Below are positions 1-11,045 of a DNA stretch of 33,823 bases, in pieces (the first letter of the stretch is position 1; the number at the start of each line of letters is the position of its first letter). The notes under the pieces are model-generated. The model searched no databases. It was not told the DNA's origin and worked only from the letters and a program-made list of their open reading frames with translations. The position numbers and the translations under genes are program-made. This stretch comes from Mesostigma viride (Eukaryota > Streptophyta > Mesostigmatophyceae > Mesostigmatales > Mesostigmataceae): positions 1 through 33,823 of the forward strand of contig RPFO01001797.1 of the NCBI GenBank assembly GCA_009746045.1, written 5' to 3'.

Positions 1-3000
1 TTATGGATGCGGCACTCGGGTACTGTCTGCTCGTCCCGTTCAATGGAATACTCACATACCGGACGTCTAAAATGATGGGGGTCGACATCACGTTTTGAAG
101 CCTGGATGTCTGTACCCAAAATTTCCATCTCCACATAGGAGGTATGATGAAAAGTCGCAGTTCTTGCCATTTATCGGAATCCGTGGCATAATTTTTAACT
201 CCCGCGGAGTCTTGGAAAATGTCCTGCATTATGGACGCCTTAGGTGCCACACGATCCTTGGGGTATTCGGTGATGCGCGCGACCGCCGTCCAGACCATGG
301 ATCCGGGTGCGCCTCTCGTGAAAGAAACCAACTCGTGAGTGGCCGGGACCCAGGACCAGGTGTCAGGGTCCGTGGTCACATCCGTCAACGTGTAGCCAAA
401 TAACGTGAAGTCGCTCTCGACGACGTCGAGAGTGGGCAATCGATGACAAAAGGAGAAGTCGAACGTGACTATAAACTCCTTCGCATTGGATGTGGATTGT
501 TGGATGTAAATGCGGGGTGTCAGCGTGGGCGTGTAGAGAAAGCTGACACCGTCCACGATGAGTCGGTGCCTCTGTTTTTAGTTGGCGGCCACACGAACGG
601 GGCATCGTTTTGTGTCCGTATCACCCGCCCAACCGAAGAACTATTGCAGGGGTTATGTTGATTCCTGCCTCGATGTCAAAAGTGGAGAGATTAAACCTAT
701 CGGTGCTTGAACGGAATACTCGAACGTCGTGTTATCCTGCTGCCCGTTAAGTGTACCGTATCCCAAAAACACTGGTAGCCCGGTGTGATTTGGCACGGAT
801 ATCTGATCAGTGTTGTACGAGTGTATTAAATAATTTGTGTAGAAGAACAGTTGAGGGTCGGTTTTCAGTAGCGTGTCATCGTCCGATTTGGGAGCAGAAG
901 AGAACTTCAGAGTCACTTTGATCTGACTGCCGGAATAGTGACTGAGTGTGGGTGTGATAAAGTTGAGGAGGTTTGGGAGAGTGATCTGCTGTGTGTCGAT
1001 CGCCGCGTCGATGAACAAGGACAGTGAGAGACCCACGTCTCCAAACTGGTGGCTGAAATAATTGGTTTTTGTTTCAAACTTGATAGCCAGTTTGGTCGGG
1101 TTTTCGAGGCCGCCGCTCGGGAGGGCAAAAAATGGAACGACGCGGTACCGAGCCACCATCTCGCTTGCGTACAGATAGGTCGAGTTTGCGATGTAGGACA
1201 GTGACCAGCCGGTGAGGGGGGGCGCGACGTTTCGAAGTCATTGAGTATAGTCGCTTTTGTGACAAAATTGACGTCATGAGGCCCATCCGTACGTGGGGCG
1301 TTGTTGTAATGGGTGAGAGATCCGCGGAGAGAAAAGGTGACCTCGATCTGATCGTCCTCCCCTTCCACCTCGTCAATAGCGATCGCTCGCACTGCGAACC
1401 CGGAAGTAGTCGCGATCACGTCGGAGACAGCGCTCGGGAACTCCGCGCGCTCGCTGGACACCTGGAACGACGACCACTGGAACGCGACCTGTATCTGCGA
1501 CCCTGTCTGCCCGCTCCAGTTCGACGCGGACAGTTTGGCCGAGTACGTGAAACTCTTGTCACCGGCGCTAGAGACGAACCGAACGTTGGCGGTACGCGTG
1601 TACGATTCGTACTCCCCTGAAGGAGGCGTCTTCGGCACGTGCTCCTTCACCAGCGCGCTCCACCCCGCGGACCCCGAGTCTATGACGGTCTCGGTGGATG
1701 ACTGGGGGTTCGCGGTAAACCCCTCAGGAGCGATAGCGAACGTGACCGTGAATCTTAACTCGTAAGGGTTGGAAACGTTCGGGTATCCCGGGTCCAGTGT
1801 GACCAGGACGGATTGTGTCGGGTTCGGTTGTAGCTCGTAACATAACTGTACGGGGTGGAGACCCTACCGACCTCGAACAGCCCATTTCCAACGTTGAACG
1901 TGTCGCTGAATGCGAAGTCCGGAACGGTGAATTTGATGCTGCCTTGGTTCGGTAGCAACGTCGTCGTGATGAGTAATCTGATTCTTATTTTGTGGTGGTG
2001 GCTTTCGTAACGGTTACGACCCCGTGGTTGGTTCCGATAATTTGTTCGTTCACTGGTTTCCCGGCATTGTCTGTTTGGGTCCAAAGGATAGAACGGGGAT
2101 AACGTTCTGCGCTATCCACGTGGGAGTATCGCTGATACCCCTCACATAAGGTATATCGACTTGAAGTGTGTTTGTCGGCGTCTCAATCGAGCCGGTACTG
2201 GCGACCACGTTTTTATCGTCAGGTACCAGGAAGCCGAAGGGCATTAAGGCGGCGTCATTTTCCGCGGTGTAGGGGGAGACCTCAAAAGATGTTCCCGCAA
2301 AATACCTACTCGTCGCCTGGCTGGGCCGGAACCTGTTCGCCGCGATGGTCACCTTGAATTTTGCGTCCACGCTTGGAGGGGGGAAATTTTCGACTTTGCC
2401 ACCATCGCGAGTGTTCCGCACCCACGGTGTCACGACTATGTCAAGGTACATGTTGTTCGGATCCTTTGCCTTGTACTGCACCAGGAGAGGGAGAAGGGGG
2501 GTCTGGGAGTACTCGACGACTATGCCTTTATTCGCCGTGCTCGACCCGCTCACGTTTCGGAATCCGAGCAGACTGCTAACGTCTGCCAAGTCGGCAGCCA
2601 AAACCGCGAATCGCGTGGAAAACTGGATCCGCAGATCGAAGGAACTGACGTTGGGGGTCGTTACCGAACTCTGCCCACCGGACCTGTAAAGATCGCGAGT
2701 TACCGTGACTCCTTCGACCACGTACGCCGTGGACTCCGTGGGCAGATCGGTGCTCCTCGATATTGGTGCCCCTGTCCATGCCTGCATGGTGATGCCGTAG
2801 GTATCGGCGGGTGTCAAGTCATGACGCGGAGTCACTCTGAGGGTGAGCCGGGCCGCGTTTGCGCTGCCCAACGCGGCGATGGCGGCGGTGAGGTTGTACC
2901 GCATGACTCGCTGAGTGGGCGAATTAGCGTACGTTGTCGGCGTCGGGTCGGTCGTAGTTATGGACCCGACCAGTTCGGATCCCGTAACGGACCCTGAAAG

Positions 3001-5081
3001 AGTGTCTACCACCACGTCCGCGTACGCGTGTCCGGAGCCCGCCTGCATGGCGCGGGTGTAGTTAAACACCACGTAGAGGTACCCGTTGTTCTGCCAATCC
3101 GCGTTGTTGAAAGCGACGAGCGCATCGCTAAGAAGGGGTCGGTTGGTGGGGGCGGTAAATGTTAACGGAGTCCCCACCATCTTGGTGATGGGGTGAGTGG
3201 TCATCGGCTGCCCTTGGGAGTTGTTGACGGTGGCAAACAGGGCACCAGGGGCCAGGGATAGAAGGACCCCCTTGATCCCGCTGTCTAGCGGGGCGGTCTT
3301 GATCTTGCGAAAGTCTACCCTGAACTGGAGGGTCTTAGCAGCGGTCAGCTCGGGGGCGGGATTTGCTACCACCTCCCACTTGCTCGCGTCGTACGCCTGC
3401 CACTGGTGTGAGGAGGCGTCCACGCGCGCCGAGAGTGCCGACTGCAACGTTGCGGTAAACTCCTGACCCAGGGCTGCGATGTCTTTGTCGAAAGTGAGCG
3501 AGAACTGAGCCACGTCAGCGGACGTCAACGTGACCGTGTACTGTTGGAGATTCAGCGTATCCTCGGTGCGGAGATCCATGTCCCATCGCTGTGTTTTGAT
3601 TCGCATCCGAGGGCGAGGGCGTTTCGTACAGCTGAAGACGTTATGTAAACCTCAAACTCGGCCTGATACGCTCCGTCGGGCACGGGTGCGGTCAAAACAA
3701 TCCTCAATATCTTTCGCTCTCCGTTGCTGTCGTTGGCCAAGCTCGCTGTGAGAGCCCCGCCTCCGTTCACGTATGTCGAGGGCTGGGAAAAAAAGTCTGG
3801 AGCATTGAATCGCGCGCTTGCGGACACTTTGTTCGTTATCACGCCGTTGGTTCCGTACGTGTCGTCGAGGACGCTCTGGGACACGTAGTCGAAAGTGACG
3901 GCGACAGTGTCCGGGGCGGAAGCACCCAGAACCGGTGTCTGGGGACTGAGGACAAACAGGTCTTCAGGCACCGCGAAAGGGAAGGATGCCGTCTTTTGGG
4001 TGTACAGATGGCCAGCTGAGGACACAACCCCTCCCACAATCATCGGGACCGTGACTAACACCTGTCCCTGCGTGCCTTTCGCGATCACGTCCGGGATGGT
4101 GAGGACGAAGCGAAACGTGCGGCTATCCCCCGACACGTTTGTCAAACCGGACACGGCGTCGCTCAATGGTAGGGTGCTGCTGTAGACGAAACTGGCGTTC
4201 ACGTCGTTTGCCGTGAACGAGCCGGTAGCCACGTCGGAACCGAACACGACGGTGACCTCTTTCACTCTGTGCGTGCTGGTCAACGGGTCGCCGCCCTGGT
4301 CGAGCACGGTTATGCTCGTGATTTCGTCGAGGGTGACCCCCCCGATGGCTTGCACCTCGGCCTGGAGCGCGTTCAACTCCGTGCGCAGGCCGCTTATCAA
4401 CGAGTCCGGCTTGTCACGCAGCTCGTTATAGCTTCCTGTAAAGAAGCCGGAGACCTCGTGCCCCCTGAATCCCACCCGGTCCACGTTCAGACCGCCCGTG
4501 ATGACCACCCTCTGCTGGTTACCGCCCACATTCGCCACGGGCTGTGTCGCCCCGAACATGTACCCCTGAGACGCCCCGGCGGTATTTGCGAGGTACTTGA
4601 GGACCGGTCCGTCGTTCGGGGACGCCGTCACCGCGTCCGTGTCGAATCCCGTGACGCCTTGGAACGCCCCTCCCGCGTTGTTGAAGGTTATGCTGTCGAC
4701 GTCTAGCCCGCCTCTCACGACCACCCTCTTGGTGTTGCCCTGAAGCGTCGCCGCCGCCGTGGCGGGGTTGACGAATGCGATCCTCGAGTTGTCCTCCGCG
4801 GGGAACCGCCACACGTACGGGGAGGCGGTGAACGACCCCGTGAAGGGTTTGTACAGGTCTGAAGCGGCCGGGAGACGGGCCAGCAGGTCCGGGTCCAGCT
4901 TCTCTGTCGTGATCGCCCCGTCCGATATCTGCAGGCTCGACAGTGGCGCGTTGTTCACGCGGAGGGTCTGCGCGCTGATGTCCACGCTCGGGGCGGACAG
5001 GGAGATGCCGAACTTGGACATCAGCTTCATCTCCCCGTTGTCGCACCGAAACACGCGGTTGTTGATCTCTCTGCTCTCCAT
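1..5081 (-). CDS. Giant beta-rich fibre-like structural protein, frameshifted, runs off left end
   Basis: A minus-strand coding path begins at ATG 5081 and continues to base 1 through changes of frame near 3600, 2060, 1820, 1200, 650 and 560. Each segment has the same texture: Ser/Thr/Val/Asn-rich, beta-strand-like, without membrane segments. Near the N-terminus are two copies of a short module (RVVVRGGLDVD at about residues 119-129, RVVITGGLNVD at 191-201), followed by GSYNELRDKPD (216-226) and a short heptad stretch. The last motif resembles the YNxLxDKPx element common in tail-fibre and virion-fibre proteins. The final open segment (about 560 to 1) has no stop and is cut by the window edge. 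I infer a virion fibre or spike protein of more than 1650 residues. The family is not identified precisely. Alternatives are several adjacent fibre genes or a decayed copy; some breaks may be sequencing errors. Confidence 0.6.
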
Positions 5082-5157
5082 TGCGTTACCTTAGGCTCTC
5101 CTTTTTTTTTCGGTGCGTTCGAAACGGGCTCCAAATTATGCGCGCCACAGGTATACC
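5082..5157. promoter_or_regulatory. Divergent promoter region between fibre-like gene and DUF5767-like gene
   Basis: Only 76 bases separate two divergent start codons. The stretch has a run of T on the plus strand (5101-5110) and an 8-bp perfect palindrome GGTATACC (5150-5157) that touches the plus-strand ATG at 5158. The same octamer lies at 18151-18158, seven bases before another plus-strand start. A shared initiator or TATA-type element is an inference. Confidence 0.45.
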
Positions 5158-6457
5158 ATGACGACCAAACGCGTGCCCATTGACCTGCTGGACAACGACC
5201 ACGAGGCGCACACGCAGACGGCCCCCGTCATCCGCGGCGCCCACCTGGACGGGGTCGAGATCGTGGACGACGACGACCTGGACATCGCGGATCCGGGACC
5301 CGCCAAGTCGCGGCACGGGAGGAGGCACCACTCCAAGAGGCACTCGAAGAAGCACGGGGACGGCGGCGCCGACAAGGGTACGACCAGCTGGCCAACCCCA
5401 AGAAGGCCAAGTCCCCGTTCGCGGCCCCCGCCACGACCGCCCCCAAGCCCGACACCGCCGAGGACGACTTTGCCGCGTACTACGAGGACATGTACGGCGG
5501 CGGCGGGGACGACTTCTACGACGACTTCGGTCCGCCCCCGCGGACGTGGTGGAAGACGAGGCGGTGTACCGCCCCAGCAAGGAGGAACTGCACAAGGAGA
5601 AGGTGGAGCTGCTCCAGAGGCTGCACCGCCTCAAGGACAAGGGCATGGCGGTCCCCCAGTTCGACATGCGCTCCGACCTGGACGAGATCCGGTTCGAGCA
5701 CGAGAAGATCGTGAGGACTCTCGAGACCAAGAACGCCATCAACACCATGCGACAGATGCTGGTGGCCACCACGTCCGCGCTCCAGTTCCTCAACAACCGG
5801 TACGACCCCGTGGGCCTCAAGCTCGACGGCTGGTCCGAGACGATCATGGCTAACGTCACCGACTACGACAACGTGTTCGAGCGCCTCTACGAAAAGCACC
5901 GCCACCGCGTGTCCATGCCCCCGGAGTTGGAGCTCATGCTCATGTTGGGCGGGTCGGCCATGATGTTCCATATGTCGGCGTCCTTCGCCAGCTCCGGGCT
6001 GCCCTCCATGTCCGATATCGCCAAGACCGACCCGGAGCTCATGAGGAGTCTGCTCAAGGTGATGATGGCCAAGCAGGAGGGGGGGGCACCCCCAGGCGCC
6101 GCCACCTCCCCCGCCGCCCCCCGCCCAAGACACCGCTAACGGAGGGCAGTACGTCATGCGAGGCCCCATGGCGTTCGGGGGGCGTTCGGGGGCGCCGCCG
6201 GGCCGGCCCCGAGGCCCGAGATACGCATCCCCGTCAACATGGACCGCATCGTGGAGGACGCCGTATCCCCCGCGGGGTCGCTGACCGATGCGGTGGTGCG
6301 GGTGATCGAGGACGACGGCGAGAGCGTCACCGGGAGCCTCGTGGGCGCGGACATCGACAACGTGAAGACCGTGCAGGTGGCCGGGGAGAAGAAGAGGGGC
6401 AGGAGGGGCGGGAAGGGCAAGAAGGACGACCCCACCAAGGTGGTGCTGGACCTGTGA
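5158..6457 (+). CDS. DUF5767-like conserved large-DNA-virus protein, frameshifted
   Basis: The start at 5158 (MTTKRVPIDLL) follows the GGTATACC palindrome. The coding path changes frame near 5380, 5545 and around 6085-6190, the last region containing a run of eight G. It reads as an acidic and then basic N-terminus with a His/Lys-rich patch, a Gly/Asp-rich linker, a helical charged region (KEELHKEKVELLQRLHRLKDKG), and a core containing LKLDGWSETI, DYDNVFERLYEKH and PPELELMLMLGGSAMMFHM. The C-terminus is short and basic (KKRGRRGGKGKK). The LDGWSE ... PElxLxxxLGGSAxMFH pattern is one I associate with a family widespread in nucleocytoplasmic large DNA viruses, listed as far as I recall as DUF5767. 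Its function is not known to me. About 430 residues if the breaks are repaired. The family assignment comes from pattern memory only. Confidence 0.65.
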
Positions 6458-6472
6458 AAAAAAAAGCACCCG

Positions 6473-6487
6473 TGTATATATGACACC
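6473..6487 (+). promoter_or_regulatory. TATA-like element before the F-box-like gene
   Basis: GTATATATGACACC directly precedes the ATG at 6488. A similar element, GTATATGCGCCC, directly precedes the ATG at 7255, and TTATATGTGCCCGTT precedes the minus-strand ATG at 16584. The shared arrangement supports a viral promoter motif close to the start codon. Confidence 0.45.
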
Positions 6488-7194
6488 ATGGTCACGAAGA
6501 CTGGTAGGCGTGCTCTGCCCTCACGAGGGCGGGGACGAGATGCCGCAAGTCGTGCGTGCCCGGATACAGAGCGTGCGGCCAACACGCCAGGAACCGTCGC
6601 GCCGTGTGGAGGCACCGGGTCAGGGCAGGCGGGGTCTCCGACGACGAGGAACCATCCACCCCTGGGCGCGACCTTGCCAAATGGTCTGGTGGCGATGATG
6701 ACCTACAAAACGAGGACTTGGACTACTTGATAGACTACCAGGCGGACTTCGAAAAGACCAATTTTCGCGACTTACCAGAGGGCGCGGTGGACCACATCCT
6801 GAGATTTTTACCCGATAGCGTAAAAGCGCGTTGGGGCGAAACCAACAGACAAAACAATCGTATGGTCAACGAAATCATACATGACGATTCTAAGCGACTG
6901 TGGACCGCGATACAGGAGGGGATCAGACAGAACACGGAGGCCATCTCGAGCATCGACAAGGCTCGAAAAGAGTTGTGGCCGGAGTATAAGGCGGCAAAAC
7001 TTAACAACGATCTTCCTCGTAAAAACGCGCTCAGTAAGGCGTTGATCGCGTTAGAGGACCAAGGGCGAGATTTGAGCACTCTGTTGGAGGCTAATGGACT
7101 GGCGATGGAGTTTGAGAGACCGAGGTACTTGTCCTCGCAAATCCTCGCGCGCAACTCGAGAGCCCGTGCCATGGCCCCCACACGGTTTAACTAA
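6488..7194 (+). CDS. F-box-like protein, N-terminal frame break
   Basis: The probable start at 6488 lies just after a TATA-like element. The N-terminal Arg/Pro-rich part is in a different frame from the body, so a shift between about 6560 and 6640 is likely. The body has an acidic stretch and then FRDLPEGAVDHILRFLPDSV, which fits the opening of an F-box (LPxExxxxILxFLP). A helical, charged tail of about 120 residues follows. Viral F-box proteins generally recruit SCF ubiquitin ligases; here that is inference from one short motif. The gene sits 31 bases after the DUF5767-like gene on the same strand. It could also be an unrelated helical protein. Confidence 0.5.
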
Positions 7195-7240
7195 CGCGGA
7201 TAGACTCGGGTATCCTATACCGATTCTAATGTGAATGGAA

Positions 7241-7254
7241 GTGTATATGCGCCC
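7241..7254 (+). promoter_or_regulatory. TATA-like start-proximal element
   Basis: GTGTATATGCGCCC abuts the ATG at 7255 and matches the spacing and composition of the element at 6473-6487. It supports 7255 over the earlier in-frame ATG at 7231 as the start. Confidence 0.4.
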
Positions 7255-8347
7255 ATGGCCTCTAAGAAGCAGGACTCCCTGCGAGCCGACAACGTGTACG
7301 TCCAGAAGGGCATCCTGCTCAACGACTCCAACATGCTCACCCGTCTCAACCCCTTCGAGATGGGCCGGTTCTTCAAGTTCGTGTCCACCGTGAGCGAGAT
7401 GGGCCACAACATCCTCGAGTTCCAGATCCTCAACCCCGTCACCGGGGCGTACGAGGCCCTGGGCTCCATCGCGCCCGAGTACAGGCAGCTGCCCAAGCAC
7501 TATGACGGGGAGGACTACCGCCCCACGTACATGAAGATAGCCGAGTACTGCGACGACGACCTGCCGCTCGACAGCACCCAGAGCTGGACCTTCAGCGACC
7601 GCGCCGGAGAGCTGGCGCCCTTCGCGAAGGACTCGCAACTGCCCTCCTCCTACGAGTGGAGGCTCGCGGAGAAGGAGGCGCTCCTGGCCGGCCTGCGCGC
7701 GACCGTGAGACAGATGGCCGCGAACGCGGGGACGCAGGACTACGGCGACTGGACCTTCGACGCGAGCGGTGTGGCTCAGCGCAAGCTCACCGTCACCTAC
7801 CGAGCGGGGGGGCACTTCCCTCGCGAGCTCCTGCTCCTGGTCCCCTCCGCATTCCCACTGAACAACAAATACGTGGTTCAGATGTACATGTGGCTGCCCC
7901 TCGTGGTGCAGGCCCACGTCCCCGCCATACTCGAGCTGTCCATCGCGCACCACCAGCACCTGTCCAACCCCGTTTACGCCCTCAACAACCCCCTGTTCTC
8001 GCCCTCCCCCCCGCCATCCTGCCGCAATGGAGCGGGACCACCTTCCGGGTGGTCGTGGTGCCGAACAAACGCCCGCCCAGTCCGGCCCCGTCCTCATGGA
8101 CATCGGGAAGGTGACCTGGGACAACCCGGGCGGGGGCGTCACCGGGCTGAACGGCGTGCTGGCCTCCTCGAAGGTGGTGCAGGCGACGGATCCCAATCAG
8201 CAAAAGTTTTTGGATGACGCCGACCCGGACAAGCGGTGCCCCGTGATCATCACGTCCGCCAACAACCTGATAATATTTACCGACCAGCGCCCGATAGAGT
8301 TCACTGTGCACGCGGAGGGGGTGCCTACTTCCTTTGTGTACAGGTGA
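7255..8347 (+). CDS. Unknown beta-rich protein, possibly structural, frameshifted near its C-terminus
   Basis: The start is at ATG 7255 (MASKKQDSLRADNV). The frame is open to about 8008, where a run of seven C (8006-8012) breaks it. It continues through a second shift near 8090 to a stop at 8347, giving about 363 residues. It has no membrane segments or signal peptide. Segments such as RELLLLVPSAFPLNN and YVVQMYMWLPLVVQAHVPAILEL are strand-like and hydrophobic, and the final part (CPVIITSANNLIIFTDQRPIEFTV) is also beta-rich. Codon use is GC-rich like its neighbours. I do not recognise the family. A minor virion protein would fit the neighbourhood, but nothing in the sequence proves it. Confidence 0.6.
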
Positions 8348-8387
8348 AGAACGATAAATGGGTATTTTCATTCAATAACACAAATGC

Positions 8388-8393
8388 TTTATT
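8388..8393 (-). terminator. Polyadenylation signal for the MSV199/BRO-like gene
   Basis: AATAAA on the minus strand lies about 18 bases after the stop codon at 8411, between two convergent genes. This is a eukaryotic-type 3' end signal. Confidence 0.5.
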
Positions 8394-8410
8394 AACTCAG
8401 GCAACGGACA

Positions 8411-9439
8411 TCACGAGCAAACGCGCTTCCTGGCCTGGGTCTCGGCGATCAGCCTCTTGTAGTCTTCTCTTTTGTTCTTATTGGCCAGCGCAAACGACCT
8501 GGGCTGCGGTTTGCTAGCTTCCTCGTGCATCTTAAGGCGCTCAAACACCGGGAACAGCTCCCTGCCTATGTTGTCGATGCTGGCGGAGGGGTTCTCCCCC
8601 CTGGATATCGCGTTCCTGTTGAGTATGTTCATCAGGTCGATGCCCGCGCAGACGCTCTCGGTGAGGTAGTCGCGCGTCGAGTCGCCCCTCTTCATCTGAT
8701 GCAGCTCGCGGATCTCGCGGGTGTGCATCCCGGTGGCCGTGTAGTTTTCGACCTCGTTAATGTGCGCGTACACCCTGGCCGGGTTACGAGCCAACGAGGG
8801 GGCGCCACTCTCCTTCACGGCCTGCATGTGGCTTTTGGTGGACTCACAACTCTTCACGCGTTGGTCGTCCTTCAGCCGCGAGTCCCTGGCATCCGCGCGG
8901 GCGTATATTTCGTCGGCCAGCGACCGGTCCGCGTCCAGGTACCGCTCAAACAACGTCGCAAGCATGTCGCGAAAGGAAGCGGCCCGTCTGCCGGGCAGCA
9001 GCTGGACGATCTTGATGACACCTGGTCGGTCGATGACAGGCGTGTCTCGCTGACCGGCGCCGGGAAATTTGAAGTGTCTACATCCAGATGACACCTCTGG
9101 GTACTCTTTCTCGAGGCGTCCGAACGCGTTACTCGCCATCTGATTCGCCTTATCTTTAAAGACACCGTCTTCGGTCATGAATAGAACAGATTTGATGATA
9201 TCGATGACGGATATCTTGCCATCGGGCGTCACTCGTATCTTGTTTGCGAAGGGGTCCTCCCCCGGCATGTCGCGCGAGGGCCGCAGATACATAACAACCG
9301 CCCGGAACGCCATGGTCATGTACTTGTCACCGGCTGTTATTGACTCGTGGAGATATGTTATCCCTTTATATAAGCGCAAAGTGATGCGCCTACCGGTCTT
9401 GGTAGCTGTTAACAAGTTCTTTGATGGTGTTTGTCTCCA
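8411..9439 (-). CDS. MSV199/BRO-N-like DNA-binding protein
   Basis: The body is one open frame from about 9415 to 8411. The better start is ATG 9439 (METNTIKELVNSYQDR), joined by a frame change near 9390. The N-terminal 150 residues hold a pattern I associate with MSV199/BRO-N-type domains of large DNA viruses: SVIDIIKSVLF, then a Phe/His segment (CRHFKFPGAGQRDTPVI), then IVQLLPGRRAASFRDMLATL and a YLDADRSLADEI element. The C-terminal half is charged and helical. Such proteins usually bind DNA and are often present in several copies per genome with variable C-termini. The gene is convergent with the one ending at 8347. A KilA-N protein lies elsewhere in this window (18165). The role in virus regulation is inferred. 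Confidence 0.65.
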   Translation of the reverse strand, partial: WRQTPSKNLLTATKTGRRITLRLYKGITYLHESITAGDKYMTMAFRAVVMYLRPSRDMPGEDPFANKIRVTPDGKISVIDIIKSVLFMTEDGVFKDKANQMASNAFGRLEKEYPEVSSGCRHFKFPGAGQRDTPVIDRPGVIKIVQLLPGRRAASFRDMLATLFERYLDADRSLADEIYARADARDSRLKDDQRVKSCESTKSHMQAVKESGAPSLARNPARVYAHINEVENYTATGMHTREIRELHQMKRGDSTRDYLTESVCAGIDLMNILNRNAISRGENPSASIDNIGRELFPVFERLKMHEEASKPQPRSFALANKNKREDYKRLIAETQARKRVCS

Positions 9440-9509
9440 TCGTCTTCGTGTCTTTGAGTTTTTAGAAACTATTTAAACCTTTCGTTATTTTGGATGTTCG
9501 AGCATGTTG

Positions 9510-9899
9510 TCAAGTTTTTGGTGTACAAGGATTTTGATGGCCTCCTGTTTTTGGGATGGCCTCCGCGAACCGTCGCGCGCGACGTTTAAGAACTTGCACC
9601 AACTTGGTTGCTTTCTCAGCTTTTAGAATTTCATACACGTTGGCCTCATGAAACACTATGGTGTCACCAGCATCATAAGGTTGCGTGTATACGAGGTTGT
9701 TGTCGACGGTGCCCTCTAGACGTGGGCGAGACACGCGCGTCACTTGAACCCAGAAACGCTCTTTTGTGTTAGATATCTTGACAAAATCCCCCGGTCGTAT
9801 CGAAGACAACCTATCCCTCGAAGGCACTTTAAAAGTGCGCGGATGTTCGCGGTGCATAACCTGCGCATCTACCAATGGCACACTCAATCCGGAACGCAT
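9510..9899 (-). CDS. Small DUF2314-like protein
   Basis: A 129-residue open frame that starts at ATG 9899 just after a very AT-rich stretch (about 9900-9945). The centre reads RPGDFVKISNTKERFWVQVTR, then a short strand and YDAGDTIVFHEANVYEI. The order GDfVKi ... ERFWVxV ... GDxvxFxxxxvyeI is the pattern I associate with DUF2314-type domains, common in bacteria and in some viruses. The domain's biochemical function is unknown to me. The C-terminus is basic. The gene lies in a minus-strand run with the MSV199/BRO-like gene downstream and a coiled-coil gene upstream. Confidence 0.6.
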   Translation of the reverse strand: MRSGLSVPLVDAQVMHREHPRTFKVPSRDRLSSIRPGDFVKISNTKERFWVQVTRVSRPRLEGTVDNNLVYTQPYDAGDTIVFHEANVYEILKAEKATKLVQVLKRRARRFAEAIPKTGGHQNPCTPKT

Positions 9900-9967
9900 T
9901 TAATTAAAAGTACGAAATTTTTTAAACTGAGTCGCCACATCAAAATCAATACGATTCCACAAAACCA

Positions 9968-10519
9968 TCAAGTACGGTCAAAAAACTTTCTGATATCGTG
10001 GGTGTTCAGTTTCTTGAGCCTCTTGGCCTCCCTCTCCTCCCTATCCGCCTTCTTGGCGGCCTCCTTCTCTCTCTTCTTCCTCTCCTCGTACTCTCGCGCC
10101 CTCTGGGCACGAAAGGCCACCGCGGCCTTCTCGGCCTCCCTGCCTAATCGCTGCTCCCTGTCGAGGGTGACAGCCTTCACCACCTTCTCGTCCTCCAGCA
10201 AAAACAACTTGTCCATGTCAACCCCCAAGGAAGACGGCACGCGTTTTGCCACCCTGGCCCTGGCCTTTAACATATCCTGGCGGTGGTGGGGAGACAGCCC
10301 CTCTGCCATCAGGTATCTGGACAGGGTGTGGTACCTCCTGAGGATGACAGAGGGCTCTGTGGGGGACTCTGTATCCAGCATGGTCTTAAATTTGTCAAAC
10401 TTCGCCGTGCAGGCGTCGGAAATGTCGATGCTCCCATCCAGCAAGTATTCCCACAGCAGCTGCTGGTCCTCCCCACTCAGCTGGTTGGTCTCATCAAAAA
10501 CTGCCTGCACATTGCCCAT
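9968..10519 (-). CDS. Charged coiled-coil protein, unknown function
   Basis: A 183-residue open frame from ATG 10519. The N-terminal half is mixed helical (QLLWEYLLDGSIDI, LRRYHTLSRYLMAEG). The C-terminal 70 residues are almost all Glu, Arg, Lys and Ala (YEERKKREKEAAKKADREE), typical of a single long helix or coiled coil. No enzymatic motif is visible. The sequence directly upstream contains TTTCTTCTCTACAG, which resembles a 3' splice site and would join it to the coding-like stretch on 10520-11045. I cannot prove splicing from sequence alone. Confidence 0.5.
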   Translation of the reverse strand: MGNVQAVFDETNQLSGEDQQLLWEYLLDGSIDISDACTAKFDKFKTMLDTESPTEPSVILRRYHTLSRYLMAEGLSPHHRQDMLKARARVAKRVPSSLGVDMDKLFLLEDEKVVKAVTLDREQRLGREAEKAAVAFRAQRAREYEERKKREKEAAKKADREEREAKRLKKLNTHDIRKFFDRT

Positions 10520-11045
10520 CTGTCTCTGTAGAGAAGAAATCTTCTGGCTCTGACAAAAGGTAAATCAGCTCCTGCTCCAATTCTCGCCGCAGTTGCTCGC
10601 TTTCGGCCGCGCTCCCGGGCGTATCGGGCTCTTTACGCCGGGCCTGCTCGGACTGCTTGTATCTTTCCAGCCACTGCAGGATGAAGGGAGGTGTGAAATT
10701 CTCCCAATCCTCCTGGTGGTGCCACCCCAGCTGGGGGATGAGTCCAGCGGAGAAGAGGAGAGCAGGAAGCTCCAATCCACAGAGTTCAGGAGTGACTCCC
10801 CCCCACTGGTTGCTGCTGATGAATTTCCTCAGGAGTATGGAGCTCTGGTGACATCTGGGAAAAGAATCAGCATGAGACACCATGCACAAGGAGGAAACGC
10901 GGCAGAAAACGGATAAAACAACTCTCTCAATGCATGTGAAAAATCCAGGGAAAGCAGGATTGAACAATTCAGGGAATTCTTTGACTGATTCCTCCTTGGA
11001 GGCCTGCCACACTGACTTATTACAGGCTGCAGAATCCAAATGCAT
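10520..11045 (-). other. Weakly coding-like stretch, unlike the viral neighbours
   Basis: The minus strand is open for 183 codons. The final part (QWLERYKQSEQARRKEP, LRRELEQELIYLLSEPEDFF) looks like a helical protein that could continue into the gene at 10519 by splicing or a frameshift. The first half (to about 10850) is Cys/Ser/Phe-rich and does not look like a viral protein. The DNA on both strands lacks the GC-rich third-position pattern of nearby genes. It may be an exon, host DNA or a decayed mobile element. Confidence 0.25.

Noticed and set aside
5516-6469. Long minus-strand frame opposite the DUF5767-like gene
   Set aside because: His/Val/Leu/Gly-rich shadow frame typical of GC-rich coding DNA; the plus strand has recognisable motifs.
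7051-8196. 381-codon minus-strand frame
   Set aside because: Shadow of the plus-strand gene at 7255: Gly/Val/His-rich, no domain pattern, and it would span two plus-strand genes.
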